This document shows, in pieces, positions 20,601-29,600 of a stretch of 64,000 nt of DNA (positions are counted from its first letter, which is position 1; each line of letters begins with the position of its first letter). A program made the position numbers and the translations under genes. Below the pieces are notes generated by a model that saw only the letters and a list, made by a program, of their open reading frames with translations, was not told the DNA's origin and did not search any database. This stretch comes from Antrihabitans stalagmiti (GTDB lineage Bacteria > Actinomycetota > Actinomycetes > Mycobacteriales > Mycobacteriaceae), in assembly GCF_016482825.1 (NCBI RefSeq), contig NZ_JAEMNV010000002.1:682001-746000 (forward strand), written 5' to 3'.

Positions 20601-23600
20601 CGCGAGCCGATCACCGTCGGTGAGCACAGCATCGGAGAACGCAGCGAGATCGACGGTGTCGACGCTGATGACAGGAACGTCGACCGCGACTGCCACACCG
20701 TCTGCGGCGGTCGTCAACACACAGATCGGTGCCGCCGTATCGAGGACGTAACCCGTGCGCTCGGCGGGATGGTCGGGGTCGAGCGGAACATAGGCGCCAC
20801 CGGCTTGCAACACCGCATACATCGCGACAACCATGTCGACCGAGCGCCGCATACCAAGTGCCACAAGAGATTCCGGTCCGACACCCTGCGATATCAGGTA
20901 CCGCGCCAGCCGGTTCACACGAGCGGCGAACTCGGCGTAGGTGAGCGACTCCGTACCGAACGTCACCGCAACCGCATCGGGTGTGGCCGCGACCTGCTTG
21001 TCGAACAACGACACCACAGTCGCAGCCTCGTCGACAGCGTGCTCGGTCGCGTTGAAGCCCTCGAGCACCAGCGCCCGCTCGTCGGCGTCGAGCAACTCGA
21101 TGTCACCGACCGCGACGGCAGGATTCTCGACAACGGTCTCGACGATCCGCAGCAGCTTCGCACCGAGCGCAGCAACGGCGGACTCGTCGAACAAATCGTT
21201 CAAGTACTGGAACGTGAATTCGAGCTCTGCACCGAGCACTGCGAGCAGGGTCAGCGGGTAGTGCGTCACCGTCGTCATGTCGACGCCCGTGACGCGCATA
21301 CCCTCGATGGAGTTGGCGGCCGCAATGCCTGCGGTGTCGACGGGGTAGGACTCGTACACGAGCAGAGTGTCGAACTCCGCTGCTGCGCCGACCGCGTCAT
21401 GGATCTGGGCAAGGCCGACATACTGGTGCGCCAGCAGGTCGGACTGATCACGTTGCAGACCGTCGAGTGTGTCAGCCGCCGAGCGGCCCGAATTCAGTTG
21501 CACCCGAACCGGAACCGTATTGATGAACAGACCGACCATCGACTCGACACCGGCGAGTTCGGGCGAACGTCCCGAGACGGTGGTGCCGAAGACGACGTCG
21601 TCGCGACCGGTGTAGCGGCCGAGCAGTAGCCCCCAGACGAACTGCACGACCGTGTTGACCGTGACCCCACGATCCGCTGCGAACGCGGTGAGCCGCGACG
21701 TTGTCGCCGAATCGAGCGCGAAGGTGTACTCGCCTGAGAGCGTTGCGATTTCACGTCCCGGCTCTACCGGCGCCAACGATGTCGGCTCGACGACCCCCGC
21801 GAGGGCGGTACGCCAGGCCTCGAGGGATTCGGCCTCGTCCTGCGCGGCGAGCCAGGCCAGGTAGTTGCGGTAGGACCGCACGGCAGGCAACACAGTCGCG
21901 TCGCCCGACGTTGCGTAGAGGACCAAGAGATCCTTCATCAGCAACGGCATCGACCAGCCGTCGAGGAGGATGTGATGGTTCGTCACTATCAGGCGGAAGT
22001 TGCCCTCGCCCAACGACACCATCGTGAACCGGATGAGCGGCGGACTCGCCAGATCGAAGCGATCCTTTCGATCCTGCTCCAGGATGTCTTCGAACTCCGC
22101 GTCCTGGTCTGCTGCACTGCTCAGATCCACTTCAGCCCACGGGATGGCTATGGCTACGGTTTCGAGCACGATCTGAACGGGCGACCCACCGGAACCCGTG
22201 ACGAACGCTGTCCGAAGATTCGCGTGCAGATCGAGCAGAGCCTGGCCTGCCGTCCTGAGGCGCTTTCGATCGACGGCGCCTTCGAGCTTCAGCACTACCT
22301 GCGACGTGTAGACGTCCACAGAGGCCGCGGCGAGAGAGGCGTGGAAGAGGAAGCCCGCCTGCAACGGTGAGAGCGGCCAGATGTCGCTTACTGCGGGGAA
22401 CTGCTTCTCCCACAGTTCGATATCGGTCTGAACGGTCCGCGCGAGCGGAACGTCCGACGGTGTCAGTCCTGCCGCACCCGGCAGTTGCGCGGCCGTGACG
22501 ATCGACTCGAGTGCAGTCCGCCAGAGTGTGGCGAGTTCGTCGACCGCCGCTTCGTCGAGCAGTGTCGAGGGATAGGCGAACGTCGCCGAAAGCGAGCCGC
22601 CGACCACGATCGCGTTGATGTCCACAGCGGCCATCGCGGGCATGTCCGAATCCGGCAGCGCCGGTACATCTCCGAGGTCCGATGCCGGAATCCAGCCCAA
22701 CTCTCCGACGCCCTCCGGCAGATCCGCTGCGGAGATTCGGCCGAGATAGTTGAACCCGATCTGGCCGGGAACCCTGTCGGGAAGCGACGGTGCGGAGTCC
22801 GCATCGAGGTACCGCAGCAAGCCGTAGCCGATGCCGTTGTCCGGAACCACACGCAGTTGCTCCTTGACCGCCTTCAGCGCAGTCGCAGCCGAGAGTCCAC
22901 CCGCGAGTGCATCGTCGAGGTCGATCCCGTCGACGTCGACGCTGACCGGATACACGGACGTGAACCAGCCGACCGTGCGGGAGATGTCGGCGCCGGGCGC
23001 GACGCCCTCCTCACGACCGTGCCCTTCGAGCCTGATCAGTGCTGCCGTCGAATCGACCCCTCGATTTGCCCGCCACTTCGCCAACGCGAGACCCAATGCG
23101 GCAAGCAGTGCATCGTTGACTCCCCCGCGGAACGCTTCCGGCACCACGGTGAGCAAGGCCTCGGTGACGTCGGCCGCCAGCTGCACCCGAACGGATTGCA
23201 CCGTCGCCGCAGTATCGATCAGCGGATCGAAGGCTCTGTCACCGAGAGCCGGGTCGGCAGTCGCGGAAATCTGCTGCCACACCGGCAGTTCTGCCCTGCG
23301 AGCAGGTTCTTGCGCGGCGTCGGCGAGTGCATGGGCCCAGCGGCGCACCGACGTGCCTACCGCTGGCAACGTCGGTGTCGCTCCGGCACTGATCTGCGCC
23401 CATGCCGCCACAAAATCCGGGATCAGGATGCGCCACGACACACCATCGACGATGAGGTGATGAGCAACGACGATGAGTCGGCCCTTGCCACCGAGCGCGT
23501 CGGAAGGATCGAGCCACACGAACTGCAGGACAACCCCTGCCGCCGGATCGAGCCGCGTGAGAGCAGCCTCCGTCGCTTCGGCCGCGAGCGACTCGAGGTT

Positions 23601-26600
23601 GTCGGCACCGAATTCGACGCGCTGCACCAAACTCGCAGCCTCGACCGACCCGACCGGCAACACCTCGAGGTGCCACTGCCCGTCCGCGTCCGCGAACAAG
23701 CGCGAGCGCAACATGTCGTGATGGTCGACGACTGCGCCGATCGTCGACACAACGCCGTCGCTGTCGATACCGGCCGGAAGTTCCAGTGTCAAAGTCTGAT
23801 TGAACCGATCGAATCTGCCACGGTCGACCATGTACCGCACCACTGGGAGCAGCGGCAGCTCTCCAACGCCCCCGCCGTCGAGTTCGGCGAGCACAGTCGC
23901 AGGACCAGCGTCGGCCGCGGACGCCACGGCAGCAAGGCCCGCAACAGTGCGGTGCTCGAACACATCCCGCGGACTGAAGACAATGCCACGAGCCTTGGCG
24001 CGTGAGACAACCTGGATCGACACGATACTGTCGCCGCCCAACGCGAAGAACGAATCGTCGACACCGACCCGTGGCAAACCGAGTACCTCGGCGAACACCT
24101 CGGCGATCGTCTGTTCGGTCGGATTGCGCGGGGCCCGGAAGTCGGTCGCACCTTCGAATACAGGTGCCGGCAACGCTTTACGGTCGAGCTTGCCGCTGGG
24201 GTTCAGGGGCATCGTGTCGAGCACAAGCACCTTCGCAGGCACCATGTAGCCGGGTAGCTCGCGCGCAACGTCGTTGATCAGTGCGGTCGGGTCGAGGTCG
24301 ACGCCCGCCGCCGCGACGACGTAGCCGACCAGTTGGTCGCCGATGTGCTCGTCGGAGTACACGATCACCGCGGCCTGACGGACGGAATCGTGCCGCGAGA
24401 GTGTCGTCTCGATCTCACCGAGCTCGATCCGCAGTCCACGGACCTTCACCTGGAAGTCGGTGCGGCCCAAGTACTGCAGCGCACCGGCCTTGTTCCAGCG
24501 CACCAGGTCGCCGGTTCGGTAAAGCCGCGAGCCTGCGGGTCCGAAGGGGTTGGCGATGAAACGGTCCGACGTCAGGTCGGGTCGGCCGTAGTAACCGCGC
24601 GCCAATTGCGTTCCAGCCATGTACAGCTCACCGGCAACACCGACCGGAGCCGGCCGAAGTCGTTCGTCGAGCACAAGGGCTTGCGCGTTCCACACGGCAC
24701 GGCCGATCGGAACCGCGCCGTGTTCGGAACCGTCGATCGCGTAATGCGTTGCATGCACGGTGAATTCGGTCGGGCCGTACAGGTTGTAGGCGCCAGCAGA
24801 GGACACGGCCCGCAACTCGGCAACGGTCGATTCTACCAAGGCTTCGCCCGCGATCAGCACTGCTCGAAGCGATATCACCGATTCGGCCGACACATTCTCG
24901 GCGAATACCGACAACATCGACGGCACGAACGACGTCATCGTGACGCCCTCTGCCGCAATCACTGCTGCAAGATAGTCGGGATCGCGGTGGCCGTCGGGGG
25001 CAGCAATAACCAGCCGACCGCCGGTGATCAACGTGCCGAACAACTCCCACACGGACACATCGAAGGTGACCGGTGTCTTCTGCAGCACGACATCCGCAGG
25101 CCCGATGCCGTACTCCGCCGTAATCCAGAGCAGTTGATTGACAACCGAAGCATGGCTGACCGCAACACCTTTGGGCCGACCGGTCGAACCCGAGGTGAAC
25201 AGCACATACGCCGAGTTGGCAGGCCGCAGCGGCGCGATACGGTCCGCGTCGGTTACCGGCCCAGGCGAGAAGGTCGATACGTCCAGTTCGTCGATGTGCA
25301 GAACCGGCACATCGGTCTCAGCGGCGAAACCGTCCGCGCTGACAGTCAGCACGCAGACCGGTGCCGCTGTCTCCACCACGTATCCGGTTCGTTCGGCAGG
25401 GTGATCAGGATCGAGCGGCACGTACCCACCGCCGGCCTTCGCAACGGCATACATTGCGACGAGCAGTTCGGTCGAGCGTCGCATACCGAGTGCGACGAGA
25501 GATTCGGGTCCGACACCGATCGAAATCAGATGACGCGCAAGCTGATTCACGCGCTTGTCGAACTCGGCATAGGTCAGTGATTCCTGACCGAACGTCACTG
25601 CAACGACGTCAGGGGTAGAGCTCACCTGCGCATCGAACAACGAGACGATGGTCGCGGCCGGATCGACAGGGTTCGCGGTCGCGTTGAACTCGTCCACTAC
25701 GAGAGCGCGCTCCGCTGCATCCAGGAGATCGATATCGGCAACTGCCACAGCGGGATCCGCGACGATTGCTTCCAGAATCCGAGTTACCTTCAACGCGAGT
25801 GCGACGACGTCGGACTCGTCGTACAGGTCGCTCAGATACTGGAAAGTGAATTCGAGTTCGCCGCTCAGCACGGCCAGCAAGGTCAGCGGGTAGTGGGTGA
25901 TCGTCGTCATGTCGACACCGGTGATCGCCATACCGTCGATGGTGTTCGCCGCCGCAATTCCTGCGGTGTCCACCGGATAGGACTCGAACACGAGCAACGA
26001 ATCGAACTCCGCGCCGACGCCTGCTGCCGCATGTATCTGCGCGAGCCCGAGATAGTGGTGGCCGAGCAGATCGGCCTGTTCGGCCTGCACCCGCGACAGC
26101 AGGTCCGCCGCGGACTCGGTCGGCTGATATTGCACGCGAACCGGAATCGTGTTGATGAACAGTCCGACCATCGACTCGACACCCGACAGCTCCGGCGGTC
26201 GACCGGAAACCGTTGCACCGAAAACGACGTCGTCGCGGCCGGTCAGGCGGCTCAGCAGAATTCCCCACACCACCTGCACGACGGTATTGACCGTGACACC
26301 GAGCTCGGCAGCGAGCGTCACCAGCCGCGCGGTCGTCTGCTCGTTCAGCTCGAAGCGGTATTCACCTGAGAGACTGGTGATTTCGCGGCCACGCTCGATC
26401 GGAGCGACCATGGTCGGGTCGGTGACACCCGCCAATGCGGAGCGCCACGTGTTCACCGACGCGTCGAGATCTTGATCGGCGAGCCATGCGAGATAGTTGC
26501 GGTACGGGCGAACCGGCGGCAGAACCGACGAGTCACCTGACGCCGCATACAGGAACAGCAGGTCCTTCATCAGCAGAGGCATCGACCAGCCGTCGAGCAG

Positions 26601-29600
26601 AATGTGATGGTTCGTCACAACCAGGCGGAAGTCGCCGCCACCGAGCGTCACCAGCATAAATCGGATCGCGGGCGGGTCGGCAAGGTCGAATCGCGTCGTG
26701 CGGTCGACGATCAGCAGGCGTTCGAACTCGGCGTCACGATCCGGATGGTCGGTCAGATCGACTTCGGTCCAAGGGATCTCGATCTCACTGAGGACGATCT
26801 GCACAGCCGAACCGGATTCGTCCGCGATGAAGGCCGTCCGCAGGTTCGGGTATCGATCAAGGACCGCCTGCCCTGCGTTCCGCAGCCTGTTCGAGTCGAC
26901 GATTCCCTTGAGCGCCAGTACAACCTGCGCGGTGTAGACGTCGACGGAGGTGGCGGCAAGCAGCGCGTGGAACAGCAGTCCGGACTGCAGTGGCGCGAGT
27001 GGCCAAGCGTCGACAAGAGCGGGGAACTGCTCTTCCCATTGATCGATCTCGCGTTGCTGAGCGCCTTTCAGCAGCAGATCCGACGGCGTGCGACCACCCG
27101 CGACCGGGTCGGCGACATGCGTGGCGAGCGCCGAGAGCGCTTCGACCCACAGCTCCGCGAGACTCTGAACCTCCGATTCGGCGATTGCGCCAACGGGGTA
27201 CGCGAAGGTGGCACGCAACGCCGCACCGGCTTCGGTTTCGGTGACGATCGCGTTGATGTCGATGGTCTTGTTCGCCGGCATGTCGGCGTCGCCCGGAGCA
27301 TTCAAACTGCCGAGGTCGCCCGCTGGCAGCCAGCCGAGATCGCCCATACCCGAAGGGATATCGCCCGCCGAGATTCGACCAAGGTAGTTGAAGCTGATCT
27401 GCCCCGAACCCTTGCCCGACAACTCGGCCCCGGTTGCCTCGTTGAGGAACCGCAGCATGCCGAATCCCATGCCCGAGTCCGGCACCGAGAGCAGCTGCTC
27501 CTTGACCGCCTTGACCGCAGTACCGACCGCATCAGCGCCCGCGAACGCGGCGTCGAGGTCGATGCCGCCGACGTCGAGCCGGACCGGGTACACACTGGTG
27601 AACCAACCGACCGTGCGCGAAAGGTCCGCGCCGGGAACGACGTCTTCTTCGCGGCCATGACCTTCCAGTTGCAGCAACGTCGACGTTTCCGTTACGCCGC
27701 GCTTGCGCCGCCACTGTGCAACCGCCAGCGCAAGCGCTGTGACGAGGCCGTCGTTGACGCCGCCGTAGAAGCGGTCGGGTACCACCGTCAGAACTGCTTT
27801 GGTCACCTCGACCGGCACGGCGACCTCGAGCCGCTCGACAGTCGACACCGTATCGATCGCGTTGTCGAACGGTCGACTACCCAGTGTGGGGTCGGGGCCG
27901 TCGAGGATCGACTGCCACAGCGCAAGTTCGGCTGTCCGTGTCTGACTCGCTGCTTCTTCGGCCAGGCCGTGTGCCCAACGGCGTAGTGACGTTCCAACCG
28001 GCGCCAATTCCGGTCGTGCGCCTGCGGACACCTGTGCCCATGCTGATACGAAGTCCGGCACCAGGATTCGCCAGGAAACTCCGTCTACGACGAGGTGGTG
28101 CGCGACGACCAGCAACCGCCCCGACCTGGTCGCGCCGAAGTCCAGCCACACGAACTGCACCATCACGCCGGCTTCGGGATCCAGCCTGCCGAGCGCCGAG
28201 TCGAACTCCGCGGAGGCTCTTTCGGCGAACTCGTCGTCGGAGGTGCTCTCCGACAATTCGACCCGGTGCACCCACGGACCGACGTCGACGGCGTTGGGTT
28301 CCGCGACGTCCATTCCCCAGCCACGTTCGTCGGAGATCAGGCGCGAACGCAGCACATCGTGCTTGTCGACAACCGCTGCGATGGTCGACACGACGCCGAT
28401 CCGGTCGATTCCGGCGGGCAGTTCCAACGGAATCGTCTGGTTGTAGCGCGAGTAGCTGCCGCCGCGTTCGACCAGCAATCGCCCGAACGGGAGCAACGGC
28501 ATCCAGCCGACGCCGCCACCGCTCAGCTCGACCAATTCCTTTGCAGCAGTTGCCGAGTCGGCGGATTCGGCGACTGCCGCGAGACCAGCGACGGTGCGAT
28601 GCTCGAAGACGTCGCGCGGTGTGAAGACAACTCCACGTGCCTTCGCACGTGACACGACCTGGATCGACACGATGCTGTCGCCGCCGAGTGAGAAGAACGA
28701 GTCGTCCACGCCGACCTGGCTCACCCCGAGCACTTCGGCGAACACGTCCGCAATGGTCTGTTCGACGGGCGTGCGCGGCGCCCTGAACTCGGCTTCACTG
28801 GCAAAAACCGGCGCAGGCAAAGCCTTTCGGTCGAGTTTGCCAACCGGCGTGAGCGGCACTTCGTCGAGCACCATGATCGCCGATGGCACCATGTGCCGCG
28901 GCAGGATCTCGGATACGAAGGTGATCAACTCGTCGGTATCGAGTGTATTCCCATGTGGTGCAAGTACATACGAGACCAGCGATACCGCGCCGGCGTCGCT
29001 GGTATGCCCGACCGTGACAGCGAACTCGACCTGGTCGTGCGTAGACAAAGCTGCGTCGACTTCGCCGAGTTCGATTCGGAAACCACGGATCTTCACCTGG
29101 AAGTCGTTGCGTCCCATGTACTCGATGACCCGGGAGGTCGTCCCGTCCGTCGACGTTTCGGTCACCCGAACCAAGTCGCCGGTCCGGTACATCCGGGCCC
29201 CTGGCTCCCCGAAAGGGTTGGCAACAAATCGTTCTGCGGTGAGACCCCAGCGCCCGTGGTACCCCTGAGCCAGCTGAGCACCGGCAAGATACAGCTCGCC
29301 CGCCACGCCGAGCGGTACGGGACGCAGTCGGTGATCGAGCACGAGCGTCGCCACGCCTGGAATGGCCGACCCGATCGTGATCGGCTCGCCCGGTCGCAAC
29401 GGTGCGCTGCTTGTGGCGAGGATCGTTGCTTCGGTCGGTCCGTAGCCGTTGTGGAAATCGCGTCCCGAGGACCATCTGGCCACAAGTTCGGGACCGAACG
29501 AATCGCCTGCGACGACGACAACGCGCAGATCCTCCAATCCGGCCGGATCTACGGTCGCAAGGGCGCCCGGGGTGATCAACACATGACTGACCCGCTCGCT

